This document shows positions 35,096 to 44,656 of a stretch of 53,291 nt of DNA, piece after piece (the first letter of the stretch is position 1; each line of letters starts with the position of its first letter). Origin of the DNA: an uncultured Muribaculaceae bacterium (GTDB lineage: Bacteria; Bacteroidota; Bacteroidia; Bacteroidales; Muribaculaceae); assembly GCA_910586895.1 (NCBI GenBank), contig CAJUIW010000013.1, positions 1 to 53,291 on the forward strand, read 5' to 3'. The position numbers and the translations under genes were made by a program. The notes beneath the pieces were generated by a model. The model saw only the letters and a program-made list of their open reading frames with translations. It ran no database searches and had not been told where the DNA came from.

Positions 35096-36838
35096 ATGGC
35101 AACAAACTTACTTGAACTCAGCGAACAAGAAATAGTGCGCCGCGGCTCGCTCGACGAAATGCGCCGACGCGGCATTGACCCATATCCCGCAGCCGAATTT
35201 AAGGTTACCGGCTACACCAAAGAGATTAAAGAGAATTTTGCCGACGACGCTCCCCGCCGCGAGGTGAGCGTGGCCGGACGCATAATGAGCCGCCGCATCA
35301 TGGGCAAGGCTTCATTCCTCGAACTTCAGGACAGCGAGGGGCGCATACAGGTGTATGTGAGCCGCGATGACCTCTGCCCGGGCGAGGATAAGGATTTCTA
35401 CAACGTGGTGTTCAAGAAGCTGCTCGACATAGGCGACTACATAGGCGTGGAGGGCTACGTGTTCCGCACACAGACAGGTGAGATTTCGGTACATGCATGC
35501 ACCATAAAGGTGCTGAGCAAATCGCTCCGTCCGCTCCCCATAGTGAAGGTGAAGGATGGCGTGACCTACGACGCTTTCGATGACCCCGAGCTGCGCTATC
35601 GCCGCCGCTACGTCGACCTGGTGGTAAACGACGGCGTGAAGGAGATATTCATCAAGCGCACCAAGGTGTACAACACCATGCGCGAATATTTCAACTCTCA
35701 CGGCTACATGGAAGTGGAGACCCCGATCCTGCAGTCAATTCCCGGCGGAGCATCGGCCCGTCCGTTCATCACACACCACAACGCGCTTGACATCCCGCTC
35801 TATCTGCGCATAGCCGACGAGCTGTATCTGAAGCGCCTTATCGTAGGCGGATTCGAGGGTGTATACGAGTTCAGCAAGAACTTCCGCAACGAGGGTATGG
35901 ACCGCACACACAATCCCGAGTTTACCTGCATGGAGATCTACGTGGCCTACAAGGACTACAACTGGATGATGGCTTTCACTGAGAAGATGCTTGAGAAGAT
36001 ATGCCTCGAAGTGAACGGCACCACACGTGTGAAGGTGGGCGACAACGAGATTGACTTCAAGGCTCCCTACAAGCGCGTGACCATGATTGACGCCATCAAG
36101 GAGCACACCGGCATTGACATCACAGGCATGGGCGAGGAAGAGCTGCGCGACGTGTGCCGCCGTCTGGAGATAGAAGTGGACGAAACTATGGGCAAGGGCA
36201 AACTGATCGACGAGATATTCGGCGAAAAATGCGAAGGCCGCTATATACAGCCCACATTCATCATTGACTATCCCATAGAGATGTCGCCCCTCACCAAGCG
36301 TCACCGCAACAATCCGGAGCTTACCGAACGATTCGAGCTTATGGTAAACGGCAAGGAGCTTGCCAACGCCTACTCCGAGCTTAACGACCCGATTGACCAG
36401 TACGAACGCTTCGTGGAGCAGATGCGACTGAGCGAAAAGGGCGATGATGAGGCCATGATTATCGACAAGGACTTCATCCGCGCCCTTGAATACGGCATGC
36501 CCCCCACATCGGGCATGGGTATAGGCATGGACCGCCTGGTAATGCTCATGACCGGCCAGACCACCATACAGGAAGTGCTCTTCTTCCCGCAGATGCGCCC
36601 CGAAAAGGTACAGCAGCGCGATGGCGAGCAGGCATTCGCCGCAGCCGGCGTTGACGCCGCATGGGTGCCCGTACTTCACAAACTCGGCGTGCTGACCGTG
36701 CAGCAGCTCGGAGCCACAGCTTCGGCAGGCAAACTGCGTCAGGACCTTTGCGGACTCAACAAGAAGTTCAAACTCGAACTGCAGAATCCCTCCGAGCAAG
36801 AGGTGACCGGATGGATCGAAACGGCCAAGGCCCTCTGA
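35096..36838 (+). CDS. lysS: lysyl-tRNA synthetase, class II
   Basis: Charges tRNA-Lys. The OB-fold anticodon domain is N-terminal (about 60-150: VAGRIMSRRIMGKASFLELQD). Class II motif 2 is FRNEG at 263-267 and motif 3 is GMGIGMDR at 473-480. After the core ends (LFFPQMRPEK) there is an extra domain of about 75 residues with helix-hairpin-helix character, which Bacteroidetes LysS proteins usually carry. First gene of lysS-gpsA-pgi. Confidence 0.97.
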   Translation: MATNLLELSEQEIVRRGSLDEMRRRGIDPYPAAEFKVTGYTKEIKENFADDAPRREVSVAGRIMSRRIMGKASFLELQDSEGRIQVYVSRDDLCPGEDKDFYNVVFKKLLDIGDYIGVEGYVFRTQTGEISVHACTIKVLSKSLRPLPIVKVKDGVTYDAFDDPELRYRRRYVDLVVNDGVKEIFIKRTKVYNTMREYFNSHGYMEVETPILQSIPGGASARPFITHHNALDIPLYLRIADELYLKRLIVGGFEGVYEFSKNFRNEGMDRTHNPEFTCMEIYVAYKDYNWMMAFTEKMLEKICLEVNGTTRVKVGDNEIDFKAPYKRVTMIDAIKEHTGIDITGMGEEELRDVCRRLEIEVDETMGKGKLIDEIFGEKCEGRYIQPTFIIDYPIEMSPLTKRHRNNPELTERFELMVNGKELANAYSELNDPIDQYERFVEQMRLSEKGDDEAMIIDKDFIRALEYGMPPTSGMGIGMDRLVMLMTGQTTIQEVLFFPQMRPEKVQQRDGEQAFAAAGVDAAWVPVLHKLGVLTVQQLGATASAGKLRQDLCGLNKKFKLELQNPSEQEVTGWIETAKAL

Positions 36839-36881
36839 TTCGACAGACAGCAGTTCTCACCTCGTAACCAAAATCTGTTTT

Positions 36882-37877
36882 ATGACATTCCCCGGTAAAA
36901 TAGCAATCATGGGTGGAGGAAGCTGGGCTACGGCTCTGGCGAAACTCGTGCTCGACAATTGCGAATCAATATACTGGTACATGCGCCGCGACGACCGAAT
37001 AGAGGAGTTCCGGCGCCTGCGCCACAATCCGGCCTATCTGACTGACGCCATTTTCGATGTGGAGCGTATCTTCTTCTCATCGGACATCAATGAAATATGC
37101 TCAAAGGCCGACACCCTGCTGTTGGCCATGCCGTCGCCCTACTTCCGCTCGCATCTTGAGAAGATAACGGTGGACCTGAGCGACAAATACATAGTGACCG
37201 CCGTAAAGGGCATAGTGCCTGAGGTAAATGAAATAGTCACCGACTTCATGAAGCGCGAATACGGCGTGCCGGCCGAGCGTCAGCTCGTCATTGGCGGACC
37301 GTGTCATGCTGAGGAAGTGGCCCTCGGACGCCAGAGCACACTGACCGTGGCCGGAGGCGACATCACGCTGGCTGAAACCTTTGCCCGCTGCCTCAGCGGC
37401 AAGGCCATGCGCACCGTCACCTCCACTGATGTCGACGGCATAGAGTATGCCGCCGTGCTGAAAAACGTCTACTCCATAGCCGCCGGCATAATCCACGGCC
37501 TGAAATACGGCGACAACTTCCTGGCCATGCTCGTGTGCAACGCCATCCGCGAAATGGAACGCTTCATCGACACCGTAGCCCCGTGCAAGCGAAACATCTG
37601 CGACTCCGTTTATCTCGGCGACCTGCTTGTGACATCCTACTCGCAGTTCAGCCGCAACCACAACTTCGGCGCCATGATAGGCAAAGGCTATTCAGTGACC
37701 GCCGCCCGCATGGAGATGAACCAGACCGCCGAAGGCTACTATGGCACCAAGTGCATGCATGAAATAAACCAGCGCTACGGAGTGGAGATGCCTATATTAC
37801 AAGGTGTGTATTCAATCCTGTACGAGCGCGGTCGTCCGGCCAAGACCATGCGTCAGCTCGGCGCCACGTTCATGTAA
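36882..37877 (+). CDS. gpsA: glycerol-3-phosphate dehydrogenase [NAD(P)+]
   Basis: Makes sn-glycerol-3-phosphate for phospholipids. The NAD(P)-binding GGGSWATA is at 11-18. Lys in TAVKGI and Lys in AAVLKNVYSIAAG are the expected active-site lysines. Length 331 is typical. It follows lysS by 43 bases without an obvious promoter or terminator between. Confidence 0.96.
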   Translation: MTFPGKIAIMGGGSWATALAKLVLDNCESIYWYMRRDDRIEEFRRLRHNPAYLTDAIFDVERIFFSSDINEICSKADTLLLAMPSPYFRSHLEKITVDLSDKYIVTAVKGIVPEVNEIVTDFMKREYGVPAERQLVIGGPCHAEEVALGRQSTLTVAGGDITLAETFARCLSGKAMRTVTSTDVDGIEYAAVLKNVYSIAAGIIHGLKYGDNFLAMLVCNAIREMERFIDTVAPCKRNICDSVYLGDLLVTSYSQFSRNHNFGAMIGKGYSVTAARMEMNQTAEGYYGTKCMHEINQRYGVEMPILQGVYSILYERGRPAKTMRQLGATFM

Positions 37878-37940
37878 CATGAACAAAAAGCAGTACTTCT
37901 TTATTATTTCATAGAAAATACGAACACATAATACTGAATT

Positions 37941-39281
37941 ATGAAAAATATCAGCATTGACATCCGTCATGCCCTCGGCCGGGTCACAGAGGCCGACATC
38001 AAGGCTATGCTTCCTGAAGCTGACAAATGCCTTGACACAGTGGAAAGCGGCACAGGCGCCGGCAACGACTTCCTCGGTTGGGTAAAGCTCCCCTCCGAAA
38101 CCACTGACGCCCTCGTTGACGACATCTGCGCTACCGCCCAACAGCTCCGCTCGGAGTGCGAAGTAGTGGTGGCCATAGGCATCGGAGGCTCATACCTCGG
38201 CGCCAAGGCTGTGATTGAAGCCCTCAGCGACTCTTTTGCCGCCTACCGCACCGACAAAGGCACACAGATACTCTTCGCAGGACAGAACATAGGCGAGGAC
38301 TACCTCAACGAACTGATGAACCTGCTTGAAACGAAGAAATTCGGTATCATCGTCATATCCAAGTCAGGCACCACTACCGAACCGGCCATAGCGTTCCGTC
38401 TGCTCAAGGAGATGCTTGAACGCAAGGAGGGCAAGGAAGTGGCAGCACGCCGCATCGTGGCCATCACCGACGAGCACCGCGGTGCGCTCCGCAAGCTCGC
38501 CACCGAAGAGGGCTACAAGACTTTCGTGATAGCCGACAATGTAGGCGGACGTTTCTCTGTTCTGACCCCGGTGGGCCTGCTACCCATCGCTGTAGCCGGC
38601 TACGACATCAAAGCCCTTCTGGAAGGCGCCCGCGAAATGGAGGCCGCTACCCGCGCCACCGAGTATGCCGAAAACCCCGCGCTCCTCTATGCCGCCACCC
38701 GCAACGCGCTCTACCGCTCAGGCAAAAAGATTGAGATCATGGTCAACTACAACCCGAAGCTCCACTACTTCGGCGAATGGTGGAAACAGCTCTACGGCGA
38801 AAGCGAAGGCAAGGATGGCAAGGGCATATTCCCCGCATCGGTCGACAACTCTACCGACCTCCATTCCATGGGCCAGTGGATTCAGGATGGCGAACGCACT
38901 ATCTTTGAGACAGTGCTTTCTGTTGAGACTCCCGTCCACACCACCGTGATTCCCACCGATGCCGACAATCTTGACGGCCTCAACTACATAGCCGGCAAGC
39001 GTGTTGACCAGGTGAACAAGATGGCCGAGCTCGGCACCCGCATAGCCCACGTTGACGGTGGTGTTCCCAACATGCGTATCTCCATCCCCGCGCTCACCGA
39101 ACAGTATCTCGGACAGCTCATCTACTTCTTCGAAAAGGCCTGCGGCATCAGCGGCTATATGCTCGGTGTCAACCCATTCAATCAGCCCGGAGTAGAGGAC
39201 TACAAGCGCAATATGTTCGCGCTGCTCGAAAAGCCCGGCTACGAAGAGGCCACTGCAGCCATACGCTCACGCATTGACTAA
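37941..39281 (+). CDS. pgi: glucose-6-phosphate isomerase
   Basis: Interconverts glucose-6-phosphate and fructose-6-phosphate. The sugar-phosphate site motifs VVAIGIGGSYLGAKA and VISKSGTTTEPA are intact. A Gly-Glu-Trp-Trp-Lys-Gln segment and the C-terminal Lys region (VEDYKRN) complete the active site. 446 residues is the short bacterial form. Ends before a terminator that directly precedes the glycosyltransferase promoter. Confidence 0.97.
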   Translation: MKNISIDIRHALGRVTEADIKAMLPEADKCLDTVESGTGAGNDFLGWVKLPSETTDALVDDICATAQQLRSECEVVVAIGIGGSYLGAKAVIEALSDSFAAYRTDKGTQILFAGQNIGEDYLNELMNLLETKKFGIIVISKSGTTTEPAIAFRLLKEMLERKEGKEVAARRIVAITDEHRGALRKLATEEGYKTFVIADNVGGRFSVLTPVGLLPIAVAGYDIKALLEGAREMEAATRATEYAENPALLYAATRNALYRSGKKIEIMVNYNPKLHYFGEWWKQLYGESEGKDGKGIFPASVDNSTDLHSMGQWIQDGERTIFETVLSVETPVHTTVIPTDADNLDGLNYIAGKRVDQVNKMAELGTRIAHVDGGVPNMRISIPALTEQYLGQLIYFFEKACGISGYMLGVNPFNQPGVEDYKRNMFALLEKPGYEEATAAIRSRID

Positions 39282-39307
39282 TAATATATTAGTGAAATAA
39301 TACTCCC

Positions 39308-39344
39308 GGTCCGGCGGCAATATGCCCGTCGGACCATTTTTTTT
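39308..39344 (+). terminator. terminator of pgi
   Basis: GGTCCGGCGG (39308-39317) pairs with CCGTCGGACC (39326-39335) with one G-T pair, followed by eight T. The -10-like box of the next gene begins four bases later. Confidence 0.85.
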
Positions 39345-39347
39345 GAG

Positions 39348-39355
39348 TATATTTG
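39348..39355 (+). promoter_or_regulatory. -10-like box of the glycosyltransferase, leaderless
   Basis: TATATTTG, only four bases before the ATG at 39360. No TTG at the expected distance, where the terminator stem lies. Confidence 0.5.
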
Positions 39356-39359
39356 CACT

Positions 39360-40220
39360 ATGTCGTCCCATAGCATCAAAGCCCGGACAGGTGCATCGAT
39401 TGTGGTGCACCGCACTGACAGCCAAGTACTCCGCAAAGCACTCGGCTGCCTTCGTGCATCCGATGCCATAGCCCGGATATGGGTGATTGACAATTCCCCC
39501 GACACACGGCTCCGCGATGTGGTTCTGGAGGCAGGAGCCACATACATCCATACAGCCAACCGCGGCTATGGCGCCGGCCACAACATAGCCATCGCACAGT
39601 CGCTCCATGAAGGGCTGGACTGGCATCTGGTTATGAACGCCGATGTGTGGTGGACCGGAGATGTCCCGGCGGCCATGGCTGAATATCTCCGGCAGAATCC
39701 AGACATAGGTATGGCCATGCCCCGCGTACGCTACCCTGACGGCGTGCTGCAATACGCATGCCGCATGCTTCCCACTCCTGCCGACCTGATACTGAAGCGA
39801 TTTCTTCCTCCGGCACTGACCGCACGCCGCATGAAGCGGTATCTGCTGGCCGAAGCTGACCATGACCGCGAATTCAACGTGCCATATCTGCTCGGGAGCT
39901 TTCTGTTCTTCCGCTGCGAGGCCCTGAAAGCCGAGGGGATGTTTGACGAGCGCTTCTTCATGTACCCGGAGGATATCGACATCACCCGCCGCATCCATCG
40001 CCACTGGCGCACAATGTACTGGCCGGGAGCTGAGATAGTGCATGCCCATGAAGCCGCTTCGCGCCGTGGCGGACGCATGCTGCGCATACATATGGCCAAT
40101 ATGGTGCGCTACTTCAACAAATGGGGGTGGGTGTTTGACCGCGAGCGCCGCCAGTTCAACCGACGTCTGCTCCGCGACATGCCCCGCAGCAACGCTCCCC
40201 AACCTGCCGGACGCGGATAA
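39360..40220 (+). CDS. family 2 glycosyltransferase
   Basis: Cytoplasmic GT-A enzyme, probably adding a sugar (rhamnosyl-type relatives are common) to a surface glycan. N-terminal strand ASIVVHRTD, then WVIDNSPD (about 41-48), NRGYGAGHNIAI (about 66-77) and the metal-site region VMNADVWW (about 90-97), where Asn-Ala-Asp replaces the usual Asn-Pro-Asp. FDERFFMYPEDIDITRRI is the acceptor-side acidic motif. 286 residues, no membrane helix. Isolated from any polysaccharide cluster. Confidence 0.85.
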   Translation: MSSHSIKARTGASIVVHRTDSQVLRKALGCLRASDAIARIWVIDNSPDTRLRDVVLEAGATYIHTANRGYGAGHNIAIAQSLHEGLDWHLVMNADVWWTGDVPAAMAEYLRQNPDIGMAMPRVRYPDGVLQYACRMLPTPADLILKRFLPPALTARRMKRYLLAEADHDREFNVPYLLGSFLFFRCEALKAEGMFDERFFMYPEDIDITRRIHRHWRTMYWPGAEIVHAHEAASRRGGRMLRIHMANMVRYFNKWGWVFDRERRQFNRRLLRDMPRSNAPQPAGRG

Positions 40221-40276
40221 GCCCTGAAAAAATGGCATAAAAATACATAATATCATCAAACAAGTAGTTAACAGAG

Positions 40277-40307
40277 TTTGAACGTCCGCTTTATTTCATT
40301 ATCTTTG
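40277..40307 (+). promoter_or_regulatory. promoter of the GH2 gene
   Basis: TTTG (40277-40280), 19 bases, TATCTTTG (40300-40307). Leader about 70 bases. Confidence 0.8.
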
Positions 40308-40381
40308 TGCAAATTGTGAATATAGCATTCACAGTGCAATCAATTTATCATTACACAGACATTTACAACTAACCACATACC

Positions 40382-43300
40382 ATGACTCTAAGAAAATCTT
40401 ACCGACTGGTGGCCTGCGCCACAGCCATCGCCTCACTGCTGCCCGCATGGGCTGCCAATGACACGGCGAAGAATCTTCCTTTCTGGCAGGATATGCATGT
40501 AACCGGCATCAATCGCCAACCGGCCCGAAGCCACTTCATGACTTATCCCTCGGCCAAGGAAGCCATGACACAGAAGTATGAGAACAGTCCCTACTACAAG
40601 CTGCTCAACGGCACTTGGGATTTCATCTATGTTGATTCTTACAAGAATCTGCCCGAGGGGATAGAGAAGCCCGGAGCCAAAGCCAACTGGACCAAGATTC
40701 AGGTACCCGGCAACTGGGAAGTACAGGGCCACGGCACCGCCATCTACACCAACCACGGCTATGAATTCAAGCCACGCAATCCGGAGCCTCCCACTCTGCC
40801 CGAGCAGAACCCCGTGGGTGTGTACACACGCACATTCGACCTCCCGGCCGATTGGGACGGACGCGACATATTCCTGCACCTCGCAGGCGCCAAATCAGGT
40901 GTGTACACCTACATCAACGGCAAGGAAGTAGGTTACAGCGAGGACTCAAAGAGCCCCGCCGAATTCCTTATCAACGAATATCTGCAGCCCGGCCAGAACA
41001 CTATCACCCTGAAAATATTCCGCTGGAGCACCGGCTCATATCTCGAATGTCAGGACTTCTGGCGCATAAGCGGTATAGAACGTGACGTATTCCTCTATGC
41101 CCAGCCCAAGACCCACATGCAGGACTTCCGCGTGGTGTCAACACTTGACGATACCTACACTGACGGACTGTTCAATCTGGCCGTTGACCTGACCAACCAC
41201 GCATCGGCCACTGACGCAACCGTAAGCTACAAGCTGCTCGACAGCAAAGGCACTACCGTGAGCGAGGGCACAAAGAAAGTCAATCTGCCCACCACTGACA
41301 AGGCCGCCGATGCCGCCACATTCGAGGCCCGCATACCGGCAGTCAAGAAATGGTCGTCGGAAGAGCCTAATCTCTACAAACTGCTTATCACTGTGGAGGG
41401 CAACGGCACATCCGAGGTAATCCCCTACAATGTAGGCTTCCGCCGCTTTGAATTCAAGGATATGGAAGCGAAGGGCGCCAATGGCAAGCCCTACAACGTG
41501 CTCCTCGTCAACGGCCAGCCCATCAAGCTCAAAGGCGTCAACATACACGAGCATAACCCCGCCACAGGCCACTACGTGACCGAGGATCTTATGCGCCGCG
41601 ACTTCGAGCTTATGAAGCAGAACAACATCAACACAGTGCGCCTCTGCCACTATCCGCAGGACCGCCGCTTCTACGAGCTCTGCGACGAATATGGCCTCTA
41701 CGTCTACAATGAAGCCAACATCGAAAGCCACGGCATGTACTACGACCTGAGCAAAGGACGCTCGCTCGGCAACAACCCCGACTTCCTCAACAAGCATATG
41801 GACCGCACAGTCAATATGTATGAGAATGGCAAGAACTATCCCTCGGTAGCGATACTCTCGCTCGGCAACGAGGCCGGCAACGGCTACAACTTCTATCAGA
41901 CCTACCTCTTCATGAAGAACCGTGAGAAGGAAGGCATGAACCGTCCCGTAGTGTACGAACGCGCCCTCTGGGAATGGAACACCGACATGTATGTGCCCCA
42001 GTATCCCAGCGCGGCATGGTTTGAAAGCATCGGCAAGCGCGGCTCTGACCGTCCTATCGTAGCTTCGGAATATTCACACGCCATGGGCAACTCCAACGGC
42101 AACCTCTCAAAGCAGTGGGAAGCCATCAACTCTTATCCCAACCTCCAGGGCGGATATATCTGGGACTGGATCGACCAGGGTATTGACGCTACCGACGAAA
42201 ACGGCCGTCACTACTGGACATACGGAGGCGACTACGGCAAAGACACCCCGAGCGATGCCAACTTCCTTTGCAACGGTATTGTGGCTCCTGACCGCACACC
42301 TCACCCCGCCATCAACGAAGTGCGCTATGCTTACCAGAACGTAGGCATCAAACCGGTTGATATTGCCGGAGGAAAATTCCGCGTGCACAACCGCTTCTAC
42401 TTCACTGACCTGACCCCCTACACCCTGAAATATACAGTTGAGGCCAACGGCAAAGCTGTAAAGAGCGGCAAGATAAACCTCAACACCGCCGCTCAGGACT
42501 CGACTGACATATCTGTTGACCTCAAGGGCCTTTCACAGAAGCCCGGCACCGAGTACTTCGTGACATTCAGCATGATCACTGACAAAGCCGAACCTCTTGT
42601 ACCCGCCGGCCATGAAATAGCATCAGAGCAGTTCCGTCTGCCCATCGAGCCTCTCGCCGTAGCTGAGCATAAGGCTTCAGGCAAGACAACCCACAGCGTA
42701 GCGGGCGATGAAATCACCGTTACCTCCCCGAATGTGAAATTCGTGTTCAACAAAGCCACCGGCCTCGTAACTTCTTATAAGGTGAAAGGTACCGAATACT
42801 TTGCCGACGGCTTCGGACTCCAGCCCAACTTCTGGCGTGGTCCTACAGACAATGACTACGGCAACGGCATGCCCCGCCGCGAACAGGTGTGGAAGCAGTC
42901 AAGCAAGAACTTCAACGTAGTGGATGCCACCGCTACCCAGGAGGGCAACAATACTGTTATCACCGCCAACTATCTCCTTGCCGCAGGCAACCTCTACGTG
43001 ATGAAATATACCGTTCATCCTGACGGCGTGGTGAAAGCTGATGTGACCTTCACATCTACAGAAATGGCTCCCGAAACCACAGAGGTATCCGAAGCCACCC
43101 GCATGGCCACTTTCACACCCGGTCAGGACGAAGCCCGTCAGAACGCATCGAAGCTCACAGTGCCCCGTATTGGTGTACGTTTCCGCCTCCCCTCTTCTAT
43201 GAACAGCGTGGAATACTTCGGTCGCGGACCCGGCGAAAACTACATTGACCGTGCCGCAGGTAGCCGTATAGGCATATTCAAGACTACCGCCGAATCGATG

Positions 43301-43723
43301 TTCGAACCCGGATATGTACGTCCGCAGGAGAACGGCCACCGTGCCGACACCCGCTGGCTGAAGCTTAAGGACAAATCCGGCCGCGGCCTGATGATCCGGG
43401 CTGACGAAACCATAGGTTTCAACGCACTGCGCAATTCCATCGAGGACTTCGACTCTGAAGAAACCGTCAACCGTCCCCGCCAGTGGAGCAACTTCTCTGA
43501 AAAGGAGATTGCCGCTCGCAATGAAGATGACGCTCGCAACGTGCTCCGCCGACAGACACATATCAACGACATCACCCCCCGTCCGTTCGTAGAAGTATGT
43601 GTTGACATGAAGCAGCAGGGCGTAGCCGGCTACAACAGCTGGGGCGACCGTCCGCTTCCCGAGCACTCGATTCCCGCCAACCGTGAATACCGTTGGGGAT
43701 TCACCATGATGCCCGCCAAATAA
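40382..43723 (+). CDS. GH2 beta-galactosidase, LacZ type, exported
   Basis: Releases terminal beta-galactose, probably in the periplasm. Signal peptide 1-24 (ends AWA-AN). Domain order: jelly roll, Ig-like, TIM barrel, Ig-like, then the large beta-sandwich (Bgal small chain). Acid/base Glu497 is in LGNEAGNG and nucleophile Glu563 in ASEYSHAMGN. The 1113 residues match full-length LacZ homologues. Strong own promoter and terminator, so it is monocistronic; natural substrate (lactose, N-glycan or mucin) not readable. Confidence 0.95.
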   Translation: MTLRKSYRLVACATAIASLLPAWAANDTAKNLPFWQDMHVTGINRQPARSHFMTYPSAKEAMTQKYENSPYYKLLNGTWDFIYVDSYKNLPEGIEKPGAKANWTKIQVPGNWEVQGHGTAIYTNHGYEFKPRNPEPPTLPEQNPVGVYTRTFDLPADWDGRDIFLHLAGAKSGVYTYINGKEVGYSEDSKSPAEFLINEYLQPGQNTITLKIFRWSTGSYLECQDFWRISGIERDVFLYAQPKTHMQDFRVVSTLDDTYTDGLFNLAVDLTNHASATDATVSYKLLDSKGTTVSEGTKKVNLPTTDKAADAATFEARIPAVKKWSSEEPNLYKLLITVEGNGTSEVIPYNVGFRRFEFKDMEAKGANGKPYNVLLVNGQPIKLKGVNIHEHNPATGHYVTEDLMRRDFELMKQNNINTVRLCHYPQDRRFYELCDEYGLYVYNEANIESHGMYYDLSKGRSLGNNPDFLNKHMDRTVNMYENGKNYPSVAILSLGNEAGNGYNFYQTYLFMKNREKEGMNRPVVYERALWEWNTDMYVPQYPSAAWFESIGKRGSDRPIVASEYSHAMGNSNGNLSKQWEAINSYPNLQGGYIWDWIDQGIDATDENGRHYWTYGGDYGKDTPSDANFLCNGIVAPDRTPHPAINEVRYAYQNVGIKPVDIAGGKFRVHNRFYFTDLTPYTLKYTVEANGKAVKSGKINLNTAAQDSTDISVDLKGLSQKPGTEYFVTFSMITDKAEPLVPAGHEIASEQFRLPIEPLAVAEHKASGKTTHSVAGDEITVTSPNVKFVFNKATGLVTSYKVKGTEYFADGFGLQPNFWRGPTDNDYGNGMPRREQVWKQSSKNFNVVDATATQEGNNTVITANYLLAAGNLYVMKYTVHPDGVVKADVTFTSTEMAPETTEVSEATRMATFTPGQDEARQNASKLTVPRIGVRFRLPSSMNSVEYFGRGPGENYIDRAAGSRIGIFKTTAESMFEPGYVRPQENGHRADTRWLKLKDKSGRGLMIRADETIGFNALRNSIEDFDSEETVNRPRQWSNFSEKEIAARNEDDARNVLRRQTHINDITPRPFVEVCVDMKQQGVAGYNSWGDRPLPEHSIPANREYRWGFTMMPAK

Positions 43724-43743
43724 ATCACGGACATAAATAACCG

Positions 43744-43780
43744 ATGATGCCGGCCCCACAAGAGCCGGCATCATTTATTT
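43744..43780 (+). terminator. terminator of the GH2 gene
   Basis: ATGATGCCGGC (43744-43754) pairs with GCCGGCATCAT (43764-43774), then a T-rich run. Confidence 0.87.
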
Positions 43781-43815
43781 TATATGCAACAATGTTCACA
43801 CCGTAATAGCACGCA

Positions 43816-44082
43816 TTAAGCCACCGTAACAATTGGTTCCCCAAAGAAAGTAGATAACATGCTCAAAGTAGCTATTGTAAAATTATGCTGGCCACTTAGC
43901 CATTTTGTAACCTCGCTTGGACGACGCCCCAGAGCCTCTGCAAATTGTTTCTTGGACAATCCACGTTCAATCATCAGTTCACTTATACGATCGGATATTT
44001 CAAATGAAAGATCAACTTCTCCCATTATTTGCGCCGGAATTGGTCCCAGCATTTTTTCAAGAGATTTAGATGTGCGTTTCAT
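43816..44082 (-). CDS. HigA-like antitoxin, XRE-family helix-turn-helix protein
   Basis: An 88-residue DNA-binding protein. The helix-turn-helix lies at about 44-68 (KKQFAEALGRRPSEVTKWLSG). It follows the toxin-like gene with a 4-base ATGA overlap, the reversed order typical of HigBA modules. It would neutralise the partner and repress the operon. AT-rich relative to neighbours, as mobile toxin-antitoxin pairs often are. Confidence 0.8.
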   Translation of the reverse strand: MKRTSKSLEKMLGPIPAQIMGEVDLSFEISDRISELMIERGLSKKQFAEALGRRPSEVTKWLSGQHNFTIATLSMLSTFFGEPIVTVA

Positions 44083-44549
44083 AATTCAAAAATATTATCC
44101 GTTTCTATTGTTGATTCTGTAATTGTCACCGAGCCATCAGTTACACCGGCATTAAGAAGTTTTTCAAACTTTTGCAATGTAATCACGTAAGCTTTTAGAC
44201 TGGAATCTTCTTCATATGTACGTATTTTCTTAACTCCCCCATTTCCTAGAATAAGAATTCTATCAGACAGTCGCAAACAATATTGCCGTAGCTTAGAAGA
44301 GATTACAGGTAAAGCCATAACCGAATCTGTCATTTTTCCTTCATTACGAAAATAACGCTCCTTAGCTCCACTACGAGCTATACGTGTAACAAATGCCGCA
44401 ATACGCGAATAATCCTCACTGTATTCGGCATCATCTATGAATTTGGAAATAAACTTTTCAAATTCACTCTCATCATCACGTAGGAATTGCAATGTATATA
44501 TAGTGCAATTATCGCCTTCGTTAATAAGATATAGTTCGACCTCACTCAT
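44079..44549 (-). CDS. HigB/RelE-like toxin
   Basis: A 156-residue protein from the ATG at 44549 (MSEVELYL). The middle and end read like HigB-type RNase toxins: KERYFRNEGKM (64-73), a V-M-A-L-P segment (77-81), SKLRQYCLRL (85-94), LILGNGGVKK (99-108) and TYEEDSSL. The N-terminal 45 residues are extra compared with the smallest HigB toxins. A messenger-cutting role is inferred from family and partner only. Upstream sits an inverted repeat that could be the antitoxin operator. Confidence 0.72.
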   Translation of the reverse strand: MSEVELYLINEGDNCTIYTLQFLRDDESEFEKFISKFIDDAEYSEDYSRIAAFVTRIARSGAKERYFRNEGKMTDSVMALPVISSKLRQYCLRLSDRILILGNGGVKKIRTYEEDSSLKAYVITLQKFEKLLNAGVTDGSVTITESTIETDNIFEL

Positions 44550-44573
44550 ATTCTCTTGCTTTATTATATAACA

Positions 44574-44581
44574 CAAAGATA
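44574..44581 (-). promoter_or_regulatory. -10-like box of the toxin-antitoxin pair
   Basis: Minus-strand TATCTTTG, 24 bases before the toxin ATG. Confidence 0.6.
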
Positions 44582-44588
44582 CACATAA

Positions 44589-44610
44589 AATTTCACTTTT
44601 AAGTAAAATT
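44589..44610 (-). promoter_or_regulatory. inverted repeat, candidate antitoxin operator
   Basis: AATTTCACTT (44589-44598) and AAGTAAAATT (44601-44610) form a 10-base inverted repeat with one mismatch and a two-base centre. It covers the expected upstream promoter element, where a repressor would block transcription. Confidence 0.55.
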
Positions 44611-44656
44611 CCATATGTATCCTCGTAATTATATTCTCAACCCATCAGAAGATGAT

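Noticed and set aside
35735..36799. Long minus-strand open frame inside lysS (354 codons)
   Set aside because: Antisense shadow of a strongly conserved gene caused by its codon bias; no promoter or protein motif.
39267..40259. Long minus-strand open frame across the glycosyltransferase gene
   Set aside because: Antisense shadow; it also runs through the pgi terminator and a promoter box.
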